Assembly: GCA_903881425.1 (NCBI GenBank)
Contig: CAIRTF010000039.1
Location: 1-58,628 of the forward strand
Source: an uncultured Chitinophagaceae bacterium
GTDB taxonomy: Bacteria > Bacteroidota > Bacteroidia > Chitinophagales > Chitinophagaceae
Direction of reading: 5' to 3'
Length of the DNA stretch: 58,628 nt
Numbering within the stretch: position 1 is the first letter of the stretch; each line of letters begins with the position of its first letter. The notes beneath the pieces were generated by a model, which worked only from the letters and a program-made list of their open reading frames with translations, did not search any database and was not told the origin of the DNA. Of this stretch, positions 16,920 through 26,917 are shown in pieces. Both the position numbers and the translations under genes were made by a program.

Positions 16920-18110
16920 ATGTCTAAAGAGACTTTCAAGAGGGAGAAACCTCACGTAAACGTTGGTACCATTGGCCACGTTGACCATGGTAAAACAACA
17001 TTAACAGCAGCTATTACCATGATCCTATCTAAAAAAGGTATGGGTAATGTTGCTAAGAAGTATGATGAAATTGATGGTGCTCCTGAAGAAAGAGAGCGTG
17101 GTATTACTATTAATACTGCTCACGTGGAGTATCAAACAGCTAATCGTCACTATGCGCACGTTGACTGTCCTGGTCACGCCGATTATGTAAAGAACATGAT
17201 CACAGGTGCTGCACAAATGGATGGTGCTATCTTAGTAGTTGCGGCTACAGATGGTCCGATGCCTCAAACAAAAGAACATATTTTGTTAGCTCGTCAGGTA
17301 GGTGTACCTCGTATTGTGGTATTCATGAACAAAGTTGACTTAGTTGATGATCCTGAATTATTGGAATTAGTAGAAATGGAAATTCGTGAGTTATTAACTT
17401 CTTATGGATTTGATGGCGACAACACTCCAATCATCCAGGGTTCTGCAACAGGTGCAATGGCAGAAGATCCAAAATGGGTTGCGAAAATCGACGAATTAAT
17501 GGAAGCAGTTGATACTTACATTCCATTGCCTCCTCGCCCTGTTGATCAACCATTCTTGATGAGTGTGGAAGACGTATTCTCTATCACTGGTCGTGGTACA
17601 GTTGCTACCGGTCGTATCGAAAGAGGTCGTATCAAAGTGGGTGAAGCAATTGAAATTGTAGGTTTAATGGAAGCTCCTTTGAACTCAACTGTAACAGGTG
17701 TTGAAATGTTCAAAAAATTATTGGACGAAGGCGAAGCTGGTGATAACGCAGGTTTATTATTACGCGGTATTGAAAAATCTCAAATCCGTCGTGGTATGGT
17801 ACTTTGCAAACCAGGTTCAATTACTCCGCATACAGAATTTAAGGGCGAAGTGTATGTATTGAGTAAAGAAGAAGGTGGACGTCATACTCCATTCTTTAAC
17901 AAATACCGTCCTCAATTCTATTTCCGTACAACAGACGTTACAGGTGAAGTTTCTTTACCAGAAGGAACAGAAATGGTAATGCCTGGTGATAATATCAATT
18001 TACAAGTGAAATTGATTCAACCAATCGCAATGGAAAAAGGTTTGAAATTTGCGATTCGTGAAGGTGGTAGAACTGTAGGTGCAGGTCAGGTTACTGAAAT
18101 CTTAAAATAA
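16920..18110 (+). CDS. tuf: Elongation factor Tu
   Basis: EF-Tu delivers aminoacyl-tRNA to the ribosome. The 396-residue protein is standard, with P-loop GHVDHGKT (19-26), switch [25 protein letters not shown] and NKVD guanine-binding motif, followed by the two beta-barrel domains. It is the first protein gene after the tRNA cluster Thr-Tyr-Gly-Thr, the same order as thrU-tyrU-glyT-thrT-tufB in Escherichia coli, and is presumably cotranscribed with it. No second copy is seen in the window. Confidence 0.99.
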   Translation: MSKETFKREKPHVNVGTIGHVDHGKTTLTAAITMILSKKGMGNVAKKYDEIDGAPEERERGITINTAHVEYQTANRHYAHVDCPGHADYVKNMITGAAQMDGAILVVAATDGPMPQTKEHILLARQVGVPRIVVFMNKVDLVDDPELLELVEMEIRELLTSYGFDGDNTPIIQGSATGAMAEDPKWVAKIDELMEAVDTYIPLPPRPVDQPFLMSVEDVFSITGRGTVATGRIERGRIKVGEAIEIVGLMEAPLNSTVTGVEMFKKLLDEGEAGDNAGLLLRGIEKSQIRRGMVLCKPGSITPHTEFKGEVYVLSKEEGGRHTPFFNKYRPQFYFRTTDVTGEVSLPEGTEMVMPGDNINLQVKLIQPIAMEKGLKFAIREGGRTVGAGQVTEILK

Positions 18111-18133
18111 GCCTTCAGCTTTTGGCTAAAGGT

Positions 18134-18163
18134 TTTGCAAACAGAGATATTTTCTTATGTTTG
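18134..18163 (+). promoter_or_regulatory. Promoter for tRNA-Trp, secE and nusG
   Basis: TTTG (18134-18137) and TATGTTTG (18156-18163) are separated by 18 bases. It gives the downstream part of the operon its own transcription start near 18170. Confidence 0.75.
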
Positions 18164-18172
18164 TAACATATT

Positions 18173-18208
18173 CTAAAAGCTGTTTCGGTAAAACGGAATA
18201 GCTTTTAG
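18173..18208 (+). other. Long hairpin before tRNA-Trp
   Basis: CTAAAAGCT and AGCTTTTAG pair perfectly and continue inward with six more pairs (two G-T wobbles) to a GTAAAA loop. It follows the predicted promoter and precedes the tRNA by 6 bases. It could terminate the tuf transcript or protect and guide processing of the tRNA 5' end. Confidence 0.75.
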
Positions 18209-18214
18209 CTTTCT

Positions 18215-18285
18215 ACGGGCATGGTGCAACGGTAGCATACGGGTCTCCAAAACCTTTGATCTGGGTTCGAATCCTAGTGCCCGTG
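18215..18285 (+). tRNA. tRNA-Trp(CCA)
   Basis: Acceptor ACGGGCA/TGCCCGT with discriminator G, anticodon loop holding CCA (TCTCCAAAA), T-arm GGGTTCGAATCCT. It lies between tuf and secE, a common bacterial arrangement. Confidence 0.96.
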
Positions 18286-18324
18286 CAATTGGAATTTTTA
18301 TTTTGAATTGCTAATTTGAATTTG

Positions 18325-18522
18325 ATGAACAAAATCTCAACTTATTTTAAAGAAAGTTACCACGAGTTGGTAGAAAAAGTTAGTTGGCCAACATGGTTAC
18401 AATTGCAGCAAAGTACTGTAATTGTTCTGGTAGCAACTGTATTGATTACTGCAATGATCTGGATAATGGATCTGGGCAGCAATCAATTGTTGAAATTAAT
18501 TTACTCACTATTTAAGCATTAA
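18325..18522 (+). CDS. secE: Preprotein translocase subunit SecE
   Basis: SecE clamps SecY in the Sec translocon. The 65-residue protein has the one-helix form: an amphipathic N-terminal helix (YFKESYHELVEKVSWPTW, containing the conserved K-V-xWP motif) and one membrane helix (about 30-52, VIVLVATVLITAMIWIMDL). The ATG at 18325 is taken rather than an in-frame TTG nine bases earlier. nusG follows after 2 bases. Confidence 0.95.
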   Translation: MNKISTYFKESYHELVEKVSWPTWLQLQQSTVIVLVATVLITAMIWIMDLGSNQLLKLIYSLFKH

Positions 18523-18524
18523 TA

Positions 18525-19103
18525 ATGGAAGAGGTTTTACAACAGCAGGAAACGAAGTGGTATGTGCTTCGGGTAGTGAGTGGCAAAGAACGCAAAGTGA
18601 AAGAATATCTGGATAAAGATATTGCTCGCAGCGGTTGGACTGAAGTGATCAAGCAAGTATTTCTTCCAATGGAAAAAGTATATAAAGTGCAGAACGGAAA
18701 AAAAGTGATGCGTGAAAAAAATTATTTTCCCGGTTATGTGATGATGGAAGTGTTGGATGGAAAATTAAATGATGATATGGTACAACACATCAGCAACATC
18801 AGTAATGTAATGCATTTTTTAACCGATGGAAAAGGTTCGAAAGGAAATATTATTTCATTGCGTAAAGCAGAAGTAAATAAAATGTTGGGTAAGGTTGATG
18901 AAATGAATGATCAGGGTGTTACAATGAGTGAACCATTTATTGTTGGTGAAACCATCAAAATCATAGAAGGACCTTTCAACGACTTTAATGGTGTTATTGA
19001 AGAAGTAAATGATGAGAAGAAAAAATTAAAAGTTACTGTAAAGATATTTGGTCGTTCAACGCCTGTAGAATTGAATTACATGCAGGTAGAAAAATTAAAT
19101 TAA
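18525..19103 (+). CDS. nusG: Transcription termination/antitermination factor NusG
   Basis: NusG binds RNA polymerase, suppresses pausing and links to ribosomes or Rho. The 192-residue protein has the NGN domain (KWYVLRVVSGKERKVKEYL, FPGYVMMEV) and a C-terminal KOW domain (VGETIKIIEGPFNDFNGVIEEV). It is translationally close to secE. It ends at a strong terminator that separates it from rplK, which in most bacteria is in the same operon. Confidence 0.97.
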   Translation: MEEVLQQQETKWYVLRVVSGKERKVKEYLDKDIARSGWTEVIKQVFLPMEKVYKVQNGKKVMREKNYFPGYVMMEVLDGKLNDDMVQHISNISNVMHFLTDGKGSKGNIISLRKAEVNKMLGKVDEMNDQGVTMSEPFIVGETIKIIEGPFNDFNGVIEEVNDEKKKLKVTVKIFGRSTPVELNYMQVEKLN

Positions 19104-19129
19104 TTCATTTTTTAATAATGGTACTAAAA

Positions 19130-19156
19130 AATCCCGCCATTGGCGGGATTTTTTGT
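19130..19156 (+). terminator. Terminator after nusG
   Basis: AATCCCGCC and GGCGGGATT form a 9-bp stem with an ATT loop, followed by TTTTTG. An A run precedes it. Confidence 0.92.
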
Positions 19157-19186
19157 TGGCTAATTCAGATAAACTCTATACCTTTG
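19155..19186 (+). promoter_or_regulatory. Promoter of the rplK-rplA-rplJ-rplL operon
   Basis: TACCTTTG (19179-19186) is an exact -7 match. The -33 element is GTTG (19155-19158, 20-base spacing) or TTTG (19152-19155, 23-base spacing), inside the T run of the nusG terminator. Confidence 0.7.
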
Positions 19187-19273
19187 CCGTCCCAAAAAGT
19201 TCTTTAGATAAAGAATGATTGATCTTGGGAGTTACATTCAGTTGTAACGCTATCACCAATTAAATCGTAAAAA

Positions 19274-19717
19274 ATGGCAAAAGAAATCTCCGGCTTCGTG
19301 AAGCTGCAGGTGAAAGGCGGTCAAGCCAATCCTGCGCCTCCGGTTGGCCCAGCACTCGGTTCAAAGGGTGTGAACATCATGGAGTTCTGCAAACAATTCA
19401 ATGCAAGAACTCAAGATAAAATGGGAAAAGTTGTTCCCGTTATTATCACAGTTTATTCTGACAAATCTTTCGATTTTGTTCTCAAAACTGCTCCTGCTGC
19501 TGTTCAATTAATGGACGCCGCAAAAATTCAAAAAGGTAGTAAAGAAAGTAACCGTGCTAAAGTAGGCAAAGTAACTTGGGCTCAGGTTGAGGCTATTGCA
19601 AAAGATAAAATGCCTGACTTGAATTGCTTTAAGTTAGAAAGCGCTATGAGTATGGTTGCCGGTACTGCACGCAGTATGGGATTAACAGTTGAAGGAAAAG
19701 CTCCTTGGGAAAATTAA
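19274..19717 (+). CDS. rplK: 50S ribosomal protein uL11
   Basis: uL11 forms the GTPase-associated centre with 23S rRNA. The 147-residue length is normal. Visible hallmarks are the N-terminal [28 protein letters not shown] (Pro-rich linker and loop), and the RNA-binding C-domain ending [22 protein letters not shown]. First gene of a four-gene ribosomal operon that has its own promoter; rplA follows after 26 bases. Confidence 0.98.
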   Translation: MAKEISGFVKLQVKGGQANPAPPVGPALGSKGVNIMEFCKQFNARTQDKMGKVVPVIITVYSDKSFDFVLKTAPAAVQLMDAAKIQKGSKESNRAKVGKVTWAQVEAIAKDKMPDLNCFKLESAMSMVAGTARSMGLTVEGKAPWEN

Positions 19718-19743
19718 TTTATTCACCTTAAATTTTTTAAATC

Positions 19744-20436
19744 ATGTCATTGACTAAAAAAAGAAAAGCAGTAGAAGGCAAGGTGGATAAGAACAAACAT
19801 TATTCCCTCAAAGAAGCCGCTACATTGGTAAAAGAAGTGAACTGTACAAAATTTGACAGTTCAGTTGATTTGCATATTCGTTTAGGAGTTGATCCTAAAA
19901 AAGCTGACCAACAAGTTCGTGGTACTGTAAGTTTACCTCATGGTACAGGTAAAACAAAAAAAGTATTGGTGTTGTGTACACCCGATAAAGAAGCAGCTGC
20001 AAAAGATGCAGGTGCTGATTTTGTTGGCTTGGACGAATTCATAAAAAAGATTGAAGAAGGTTGGGTTGATGTAGATGTTATTATTGCTACACCATCAGTA
20101 ATGCCAAAAATCGGTAAATTAGGTAAAGTGTTAGGTCCGCGTAACTTAATGCCGAATCCTAAAACAGGAACAGTAACCAATGATGTTGCTGCTGCTGTTA
20201 ATGAAGTAAAAGGTGGTAAGATTGCATTCAAAGTTGACAAAGCAGGTATTGTTCATGCATCTATTGGTCGCGTATCTTTCGCAGCTGATAAAATTGCAGA
20301 GAACAGTGCTGAATTGATCAATGCCATCAATAAATTAAAACCCTCATCAGCAAAAGGTATTTACTTAAAATCAGTAAGTATCGCAAGCTCTATGAGTCCG
20401 GGTATCACATTAGACACTAAAGCATTATCTAACTAA
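19744..20436 (+). CDS. rplA: 50S ribosomal protein uL1
   Basis: uL1 forms the mobile L1 stalk at the E site and in many bacteria represses its own operon by binding the mRNA leader. The 230-residue protein has the family signature: [34 protein letters not shown], and [20 protein letters not shown]. It lies directly after rplK. No clear copy of the L1 mRNA binding site was identified. Confidence 0.98.
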   Translation: MSLTKKRKAVEGKVDKNKHYSLKEAATLVKEVNCTKFDSSVDLHIRLGVDPKKADQQVRGTVSLPHGTGKTKKVLVLCTPDKEAAAKDAGADFVGLDEFIKKIEEGWVDVDVIIATPSVMPKIGKLGKVLGPRNLMPNPKTGTVTNDVAAAVNEVKGGKIAFKVDKAGIVHASIGRVSFAADKIAENSAELINAINKLKPSSAKGIYLKSVSIASSMSPGITLDTKALSN

Positions 20437-20489
20437 TCCTGTGGATTCTGTAAAAAGAAAATGAAACAGGTTTATTAAAAACATTAGTT

Positions 20490-21002
20490 ATGACTAAAGA
20501 ACAAAAAAATGAAGTGATAGAAGTTCTCAAAGAGAAATTCTCACAATACAATAATTTCTATGTTACAGATACTGAATCTTTAACAGTGGCGCAAGTAACA
20601 AAACTTCGTCATGCTTGTTTTGATAAGCAAGTAGAAATGAAAGTGGCAAAGAATACTTTGATCAAAAAAGCATTGGAAGCCATCGACGCAGAAAAATATT
20701 CAGGCGTTTACAATTCATTGAATAACGTAACTGCTTTAATGTTCTCTGAAAATCCGAAAGAACCTGCTCTGATCATTTCTTCTTTCCGTAAACAAAGCAA
20801 TACTGAAAAACCGGTATTGAAAGCGGCTTTTATCAATGGCGATATTTATGCCGGCGATAATAACTTGAAAGCACTTACACAAATCAAAACTAAAAATGAA
20901 TTGATTGGTGAAGTGATTGGATTATTACAATCTCCTGCAAAACGTGTATTGGCTGCATTATTGCACCATCATGAAAAACAAGCGGGTGCTGTTGCTGAAT
21001 AA
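20490..21002 (+). CDS. rplJ: 50S ribosomal protein uL10
   Basis: uL10 anchors the L7/L12 dimers on the ribosome. The 170-residue protein has the rRNA-binding N-domain (TVAQVTKLRHACFDKQVEMKVAKNTLIKKAL) and the C-terminal helix that carries L7/L12. It follows rplA and is separated from rplL by 118 bases with three hairpins, which is a longer and more structured spacer than elsewhere in the operon. Confidence 0.97.
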   Translation: MTKEQKNEVIEVLKEKFSQYNNFYVTDTESLTVAQVTKLRHACFDKQVEMKVAKNTLIKKALEAIDAEKYSGVYNSLNNVTALMFSENPKEPALIISSFRKQSNTEKPVLKAAFINGDIYAGDNNLKALTQIKTKNELIGEVIGLLQSPAKRVLAALLHHHEKQAGAVAE

Positions 21003-21007
21003 TTTTG

Positions 21008-21105
21008 TATAGAAAATTTCTATAGATAATAAGCCCTGGCCAGACGGGCATTAAACTAAAGGCATATTCATTAACCATCCGCCGGAGATAAAACGATGAA
21101 GGCGG
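21008..21105 (+). other. Three successive hairpins between rplJ and rplL
   Basis: Hairpin 1 is TATAGAAA-A-TTTCTATA (21008-21024); hairpin 2 is GCCC...GGGC (21033-21049); hairpin 3 is CCGCC...GGCGG (21079-21105). None has a T run, so simple termination is unlikely. RNA processing or control of the L7/L12 to L10 ratio is possible. Confidence 0.6.
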
Positions 21106-21120
21106 TTAAAAAGTAAAAAT

Positions 21121-21498
21121 ATGGCAGACGTAAAAACATTAGCCGAACAATTAGTAGGCTTAACAGTAAAAGAAGTTCAAGAGTTAGCAGATGTATTGAA
21201 AACTCAATACGGTATTGAACCAGCTGCTGCTGCAGTAGTTGTTGCTGCAGGTGGTGATGGTGGCAGCGCTGCTGCTGCTGAAGAAAAAACATCTTTTGAT
21301 GTTATATTAAAAAGCGGTGGTGCAAGCAAATTGAACGTTGTTAAAATCGTAAAAGAATTAACAGGTCTTGGTTTGAAAGAAGCAAAAGACTTAGTGGATG
21401 GCGCACCAAAAGCAGTAAAAGAAGGTATCTCTAAAGCTGAAGCTGATGAATTAGCAGCTAAATTAAAAGATGCCGGTGCTGATGTTGAAATCAAATAA
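21121..21498 (+). CDS. rplL: 50S ribosomal protein bL12 (L7/L12)
   Basis: bL12 recruits and activates translational GTPases. The 125-residue protein has the dimerising N-domain ([24 protein letters not shown]), an Ala/Gly-rich flexible hinge (about 38-57), and the globular C-domain with [12 protein letters not shown] and [19 protein letters not shown]. Last gene of the rplK operon in this genome; a strong terminator follows instead of rpoB. Confidence 0.98.
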   Translation: MADVKTLAEQLVGLTVKEVQELADVLKTQYGIEPAAAAVVVAAGGDGGSAAAAEEKTSFDVILKSGGASKLNVVKIVKELTGLGLKEAKDLVDGAPKAVKEGISKAEADELAAKLKDAGADVEIK

Positions 21499-21518
21499 TT
21501 TCAATAACAATACTTTAA

Positions 21519-21555
21519 AAATAAATCCCGCATTTGCGGGATTTATTTTTTTATG
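21519..21555 (+). terminator. Terminator after rplL
   Basis: AAATAAATCCCGC and GCGGGATTTATTT form a long stem with a very short loop, followed by seven T. Near-symmetrical, so it can also serve the convergent barrel gene. Confidence 0.93.
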
Positions 21556-21570
21556 TCTATGACTAATGCG

Positions 21571-22242
21571 TTATAGTTTGAAAGCTAATCCTGCATTCAA
21601 AATATATTTACCATAACCTGCTTCAATAAACAAACCTGCTTTTTTAGCAACATAAAAATTTGCACCCAAACTTATTTGATAAGCAAAATCAGACGGATTA
21701 CTGGTAAAGTTTATTTTATTTCCACTTGGATCGGTATAATTTTCATTCCAAATATTGATGCCTATTGCTGTTCTGATAAAAGGTGCAACTACTTTTCCGG
21801 TAACAGGAATATATCTTACAAAATCTAACATTACGGCAGTGTTATTTAATGAACCGGTGAATGAAGGTGATGAACTTGAATAAGAATAGTAAGGTGCGTT
21901 TACCATGCCATTTGTAATTAATAAACCAATTGCCATTGCTCTGTTAAATTGATAATCGACAGAGCCAATCAATGGTCCTGTTTGTGTTGCTGTTCCCGGA
22001 TAATAATAATATGTACTTGCAAATTGATTTTTATCCAAGTTAGGAAAACCATAACCTAAAGAAATATTGACTGAGGGTTTGAATGAATAATCAGCATCTT
22101 TCTTTTGATTATTTCCTCTTGGATATCTTGGATAAGCTCGCATACCATATCCGAATCCAGGTCCAACCCTAATTCCAATTTGTGCATCAACAGCAGAGGA
22201 GTACAATAATATTATTAAAATACCGTATATTTTCTTATTCAT
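21571..22242 (-). CDS. Outer-membrane beta-barrel protein, uncharacterised
   Basis: The 223-residue protein has a signal peptide (KIYGILIILLYSSAVDAQ) and then alternating aromatic/polar strands such as KPSVNISLGYGFPN, RAMAIGLLITNG and FAYQISLGANFYVAKKAGLFIEAGYGKY, ending in a strand with a terminal hydrophobic residue (LNAGLAFKL), the usual signature of an outer-membrane barrel. No specific family is recognised. It is inserted on the opposite strand between rplL and rpoB, genes that are usually contiguous. Confidence 0.8.
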   Translation of the reverse strand: MNKKIYGILIILLYSSAVDAQIGIRVGPGFGYGMRAYPRYPRGNNQKKDADYSFKPSVNISLGYGFPNLDKNQFASTYYYYPGTATQTGPLIGSVDYQFNRAMAIGLLITNGMVNAPYYSYSSSSPSFTGSLNNTAVMLDFVRYIPVTGKVVAPFIRTAIGINIWNENYTDPSGNKINFTSNPSDFAYQISLGANFYVAKKAGLFIEAGYGKYILNAGLAFKL

Positions 22243-22372
22243 AGTTTTGCATTTTTACAATCTTTAGATGTAAGAAATTGCCGGATAGTTTAGCTGCAAA
22301 TCCTTAATCTTTTGTTATTATAAAAGCTTAAATCAGGGTTTATCCACAGATAAATTTGGCCTAAAATTTGTT

Positions 22373-22403
22373 TTTGGGTTTCGACATGTATTCCCTACTT
22401 TTG
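22373..22403 (+). promoter_or_regulatory. Promoter of rpoB
   Basis: TTTG (22373-22376) and TACTTTTG (22396-22403) are separated by 19 bases, a perfect Bacteroidota promoter, 136 bases before the rpoB ATG. Confidence 0.85.
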
Positions 22404-22539
22404 CAGTCCTTTATTTTAAGGCTAATTAGCAGCAGGTAGTTCGGTCGTGGCCACGTTCCCGTTCTGCCTCATTTTCAAGAGTGTTGGAATCTGTAGTTCC
22501 TGCTCTTATTTCATAGCATAAACCGGTTTTAACAACATT
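22404..22539 (+). promoter_or_regulatory. Long 5' leader of rpoB
   Basis: About 130 bases of leader RNA are predicted. It is more GC-rich than the surroundings in its middle and contains the perfect palindrome CGTGGCCACG (about 22447-22456) flanked by partly complementary segments. It may be an autoregulatory leader; no known family was recognised. Confidence 0.5.
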
Positions 22540-25500
22540 ATGTCAACAACAACATTGCACAACAGGGTCAGCTTTGGTAAGACAAAACACTTGGCTGAAA
22601 CTCCTGACCTACTAGACATCCAGTTACAATCTTTCAGAGAGTTCTTTCAATTAGAAACTACGCCTGATAAGCGTAACAACGAAGGATTGTTCCGAGTGTT
22701 TAAAGATAATTTTCCGATTACTGATACGCGTAACATTTTCGTGTTAGAGTTTTTGGATTATTTTATTGATCCGCCACGCTATACTATTGAAGAATGTATG
22801 GAACGCGGATTAACCTATGCTGTTCCGCTTAAAGCAAAATTGCGTTTAAGTTGTAATGATGAAGAGCATGTGGATTTCCAAACTATTGTACAGGATGTTT
22901 TCTTAGGAAACATTCCTTACATGACCCCACGCGGAACTTTTGTAATTAATGGTGCAGAGCGTGTGGTGGTTTCTCAATTACATCGTTCACCCGGTGTATT
23001 CTTCGGTCAATCAATTCATCCAAACGGGACAAAGATTTATTCTGCAAGAGTAATTCCTTTTAAAGGTGCGTGGATGGAATTTGCAACAGACATTAATAAT
23101 GTAATGTATGCTTATATTGATCGTAAGAAAAAATTCCCTGTAACTACATTATTGCGTTCAATAGGTTTTGAAACTGATAAAGACATTCTTGAATTATTCG
23201 GAATGGCTGATGAAGTAAAAGCCGATAAAAAAGAATTAAAAAAGCATATTGGTAAAAAATTAGCTGCTCGTGTTTTAAGAACTTGGGTGGAAGATTTTGT
23301 GGATGAAGATACCGGTGAAGTGGTAAGTATCGAGCGTAACGAAATTGTAATGGAACGCGATACAGTTTTAGATGAAGCAGGTATTGACACTATTATTGAA
23401 ATGGAAGTGAAGAGTGTATTCATCCAAAAAGAAGATGTGGGTGGTGATTATGCTATTATTTATAACACATTAAATAAAGATACTTCAAACAGTGAATTGG
23501 AAGCGGTGCAACATATCTATCGCCAATTACGTGGTGCTGATGCTCCGGATAATGAAACTGCACGTGGTATCATTGATAAATTATTCTTCTCCGATAAACG
23601 TTACGATTTAGGAGAAGTAGGTCGTTATAAAATCAACCGTAAATTAGATTTGGAATATCCTTTAACTAAAAAAGTATTAACCAAACAAGATATTATCGAG
23701 ATCATTAAATATTTAGTTCGCTTAACCAATGCGAAAGCTGAAATTGATGATATTGATCATTTGAGTAATCGTCGTGTAAGAACAGTAGGTGAACAATTAT
23801 ATGCTCAATTTGGTGTTGGTTTAGCGAGAATGGCAAGAACGATTCGTGAAAGAATGAACGTTCGTGATAATGAAGTATTTACCCCAGTTGATTTGATCAA
23901 TGCAAGAACTTTATCTTCTGTGATCAATTCATTCTTTGGAACATCGCAATTATCTCAATTCTTAGATCAAACAAATCCATTATCTGAAATTACACATAAG
24001 CGTCGTATTTCTGCGTTAGGACCCGGCGGTTTAAGCAGAGAGCGTGCAGGTTTTGAAGTACGTGACGTACATTATTCTCACTATGGTCGTTTGTGTACTA
24101 TTGAAACACCGGAAGGACCAAACATTGGTTTGATTTCAACTTTGTGTGTGCATGCAAAGATCAATGATATGGGCTTTATTGAAACACCATATCATAAAGT
24201 AGATGGTGGTCATGTTGATTTAAAAGAATTAACTTTCTTAAGTGCAGAAGAAGAAGATACTGCAAAAATTGCACAAGCAAATTCACCATTGGATGCGAAA
24301 GGAAATTTTGCTGAAGACAGAATTGTTTCTCGTCAAACAGGTGATTTCCCGATATTAGAAAAGAGCGAAGTAGAATACATGGATGTGGCACCTAACCAAA
24401 TTGTTGGATTGAGTGCTTCATTGATTCCTTTCTTAGAACATGATGATGCGAACCGTGCATTGATGGGATCAAACATGCAACGTCAGGCAGTTCCGTTAAT
24501 TCGTCCGCAAGTTCCTGTTGTAGGAACCGGTTTGGAAGGAAAAGCTGCACGTGATGCACGTATTCAAATTCACGCTGATGGTAATGGTGTAGTAGAGTTT
24601 GTTGATGCAAATGAAATTCATATTCGTTACGATAGAAATGATGCAGAACGTTTGATTAGTTTTAATGATGACTTACAAGTGTATAAACTAACTAAGTTCA
24701 TTAAAACAAACCAGGCAACTTGTATCAATTTAAATCCGGCTGTTAAGAAAGGACAAAAAGTGAAGAGAGGTGATTTCTTAACTGAAGGCTATGCAACAAA
24801 AGATGGCGAATTAGCATTGGGAAGAAACTTACAAGTGGCATTCATGCCATGGAAAGGTTACAACTTTGAAGATGCGATCGTTATCAACGAAAAAGTTGTT
24901 CGTGAAGATTTATTTACTTCAGTTCATATTGATGAATACGAATTAGAAGTACGTGATACTAAATTAGGTGAAGAAGAATTAACACCGGATATTCCGAATG
25001 TTTCTGAAGAAGCAACAAAAGATTTGGATGAAAATGGTATCATCAGAATTGGTGCAACTATTAAAGAAGGTGACATATTAATTGGTAAGATCACTCCAAA
25101 AGGTGAATCAGATCCTACACCGGAAGAAAAATTATTGCGTGCCATCTTTGGTGATAAAGCAGGTGATGCAAAAGATGCTTCATTAAAAGCACCAAACGGA
25201 ACAGAAGGTGTAGTGATTGATAAAAAACTATTCCAACGTGCCAAGAAAGATAAGAATGGTAAGATCCGTGAAAAAGCACAATTGGAAAAAGTTGAGAAAG
25301 TACATCAACAAAATGTAGAAGAGATTAAAGAACAATTATTAAGCAAATTGCAAATATTGTTGAAAGATCATGCTTCTGCTGGTGTTGGGAATAATTTTGG
25401 TGAAATGTTGATTGGCAAAGGTGCTAAGTTTAATCAAAAGAATTTAGCAGCTATCGATTATCAAAATGTAAATCCTTTGGGATGGACAGGAGATAAAAAA

Positions 25501-26343
25501 ACAGATGATTCCATTAATACTTTATTACACAACTACAGTATCAAGTACAACGAAGAGTTGGGAAGATACAAGAGAGAGAAATTCAACATCTCTATTGGTG
25601 ATGAATTACCTGCAGGCGTATTGAAATTAGCCAAAGTATATCTTGCTGTAAAACGTAAGTTGAAAGTAGGAGATAAGATGGCGGGTCGTCATGGTAATAA
25701 AGGTATCGTTGCTAAAATTGTTCGCGCAGAAGATATGCCATTCATGGAAGATGGAACACCGGTTGATATTGTATTGAATCCATTGGGTGTGCCTTCACGT
25801 ATGAACCTTGGGCAGATTTATGAAACGATCTTAGGTTGGGCCGGAACTAAAATGGGCGTTCGTTTTGCAACACCAATTTTTGATGGTGCAACAACAACCG
25901 AAATTGAAGAATATTGTAAGAAAGCAGAAATTCCTATGAACGGTCATACTTATTTGTATGATGGTGAAACCGGAGAACGTTTTGATCAGAAAGCAACAGT
26001 GGGTGTTATCTATATCATTAAATTACATCACATGGTGGATGATAAGATGCATGCACGTTCTATCGGACCATACAGCTTAATTACACAACAACCTTTAGGT
26101 GGTAAGGCTCAGTTTGGTGGACAACGTTTTGGTGAAATGGAAGTTTGGGCATTGGAAGCTTATGGTGCTGCTAACATTTTACAAGAATTGTTGACATTGA
26201 AATCGGATGATATTATTGGTCGTGCAAAAACTTATGAAGCAATTGTAAAAGGCGATAATATTCCTAAAGCCGGTATACCTGAATCATTCAATGTATTGGT
26301 ACATGAATTAAGAGGTTTAGGATTGGATCTGAAATTTGAATAA
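22540..26343 (+). CDS. rpoB: RNA polymerase beta subunit
   Basis: RpoB forms one half of the polymerase active-site cleft and the rifampicin pocket. The 1267-residue protein is full length for the phylum. Recognisable blocks include the rifampicin cluster ([23 protein letters not shown]), the GLIS segment after [11 protein letters not shown], the [13 protein letters not shown] region, [10 protein letters not shown] and the C-terminal [28 protein letters not shown]. The rifampicin cluster shows no obvious resistance change. It has its own promoter, and a terminator instead of rpoC follows, so the beta' subunit must be encoded elsewhere. Confidence 0.99.
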   Translation: MSTTTLHNRVSFGKTKHLAETPDLLDIQLQSFREFFQLETTPDKRNNEGLFRVFKDNFPITDTRNIFVLEFLDYFIDPPRYTIEECMERGLTYAVPLKAKLRLSCNDEEHVDFQTIVQDVFLGNIPYMTPRGTFVINGAERVVVSQLHRSPGVFFGQSIHPNGTKIYSARVIPFKGAWMEFATDINNVMYAYIDRKKKFPVTTLLRSIGFETDKDILELFGMADEVKADKKELKKHIGKKLAARVLRTWVEDFVDEDTGEVVSIERNEIVMERDTVLDEAGIDTIIEMEVKSVFIQKEDVGGDYAIIYNTLNKDTSNSELEAVQHIYRQLRGADAPDNETARGIIDKLFFSDKRYDLGEVGRYKINRKLDLEYPLTKKVLTKQDIIEIIKYLVRLTNAKAEIDDIDHLSNRRVRTVGEQLYAQFGVGLARMARTIRERMNVRDNEVFTPVDLINARTLSSVINSFFGTSQLSQFLDQTNPLSEITHKRRISALGPGGLSRERAGFEVRDVHYSHYGRLCTIETPEGPNIGLISTLCVHAKINDMGFIETPYHKVDGGHVDLKELTFLSAEEEDTAKIAQANSPLDAKGNFAEDRIVSRQTGDFPILEKSEVEYMDVAPNQIVGLSASLIPFLEHDDANRALMGSNMQRQAVPLIRPQVPVVGTGLEGKAARDARIQIHADGNGVVEFVDANEIHIRYDRNDAERLISFNDDLQVYKLTKFIKTNQATCINLNPAVKKGQKVKRGDFLTEGYATKDGELALGRNLQVAFMPWKGYNFEDAIVINEKVVREDLFTSVHIDEYELEVRDTKLGEEELTPDIPNVSEEATKDLDENGIIRIGATIKEGDILIGKITPKGESDPTPEEKLLRAIFGDKAGDAKDASLKAPNGTEGVVIDKKLFQRAKKDKNGKIREKAQLEKVEKVHQQNVEEIKEQLLSKLQILLKDHASAGVGNNFGEMLIGKGAKFNQKNLAAIDYQNVNPLGWTGDKKTDDSINTLLHNYSIKYNEELGRYKREKFNISIGDELPAGVLKLAKVYLAVKRKLKVGDKMAGRHGNKGIVAKIVRAEDMPFMEDGTPVDIVLNPLGVPSRMNLGQIYETILGWAGTKMGVRFATPIFDGATTTEIEEYCKKAEIPMNGHTYLYDGETGERFDQKATVGVIYIIKLHHMVDDKMHARSIGPYSLITQQPLGGKAQFGGQRFGEMEVWALEAYGAANILQELLTLKSDDIIGRAKTYEAIVKGDNIPKAGIPESFNVLVHELRGLGLDLKFE

Positions 26344-26364
26344 GATTCATTCTCTTACATAATC

Positions 26365-26397
26365 AAAGCCATTCGTTTAATTACGAATGGCTTTTTT
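26365..26397 (+). terminator. Terminator after rpoB
   Basis: AAAGCCATTCG and CGAATGGCTTT pair over 11 bases, followed by a T run. It lies 22 bases after the rpoB stop. Confidence 0.93.
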
Positions 26398-26427
26398 ATT
26401 TATATAATTCAGGATTGGATTAATTGT

Positions 26428-26838
26428 TTATTCCTTACTCTCTACAATTGTTCCATAATCCACCAATAATTCTTCACCGCATTTAATATCAACAATTGCT
26501 TCAAATTGTTCGCCATCATTAATAGAGATTACATTGGGTATATCGGAATGATTGAGATAAATCACTAAGTCAACTAATTTAAAACCATAATCCGGAATAA
26601 AATAATTGCCTTCATCAAATAAGCAATGATTCTCAATTAAATCTTTAGAATGTTGAGGCAATGCATTCACTTCTTCTTTAGAAACCCGGATCCATTCACC
26701 AATACCTTTAGAGAAAATATCTTTTGTTCCTTTTGGAATATCTCTAATGGCAAATACGCCAATACCATGAAGTGGCGAAGGTTTGATCATAACATAAGTA
26801 TGATTACTTAATTCTGATAATAATTCAGCTTTTGTCAT
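26428..26838 (-). CDS. SET-domain protein
   Basis: The 136-residue protein is a minimal SET domain, the fold of lysine methyltransferases using S-adenosylmethionine. Seen are GIGVFAIRDIPKGT (about 25-38), the central LNHSDIPNV (Asn96-His97, the cofactor loop), and CGEELLVDYG (Tyr128, catalytic tyrosine position). There is no pre-SET or post-SET zinc region, as is usual for bacterial forms. The substrate is unknown. It lies between rpoB and a divergent lactonase-like gene. Confidence 0.85.
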   Translation of the reverse strand: MTKAELLSELSNHTYVMIKPSPLHGIGVFAIRDIPKGTKDIFSKGIGEWIRVSKEEVNALPQHSKDLIENHCLFDEGNYFIPDYGFKLVDLVIYLNHSDIPNVISINDGEQFEAIVDIKCGEELLVDYGTIVESKE

Positions 26839-26917
26839 GCAACTAAGATAATCTTAGTTTTTGTTTTCATCATTCACCAAAGAAAATATTTATATTGGCA
26901 GTATCAATTACTTTTTT

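Noticed and set aside
24176-25244. Long open frames on the - strand within rpoB
   Set aside because: They lie entirely inside a certain gene, have compositions of reverse-strand shadows, and no start context or homology.
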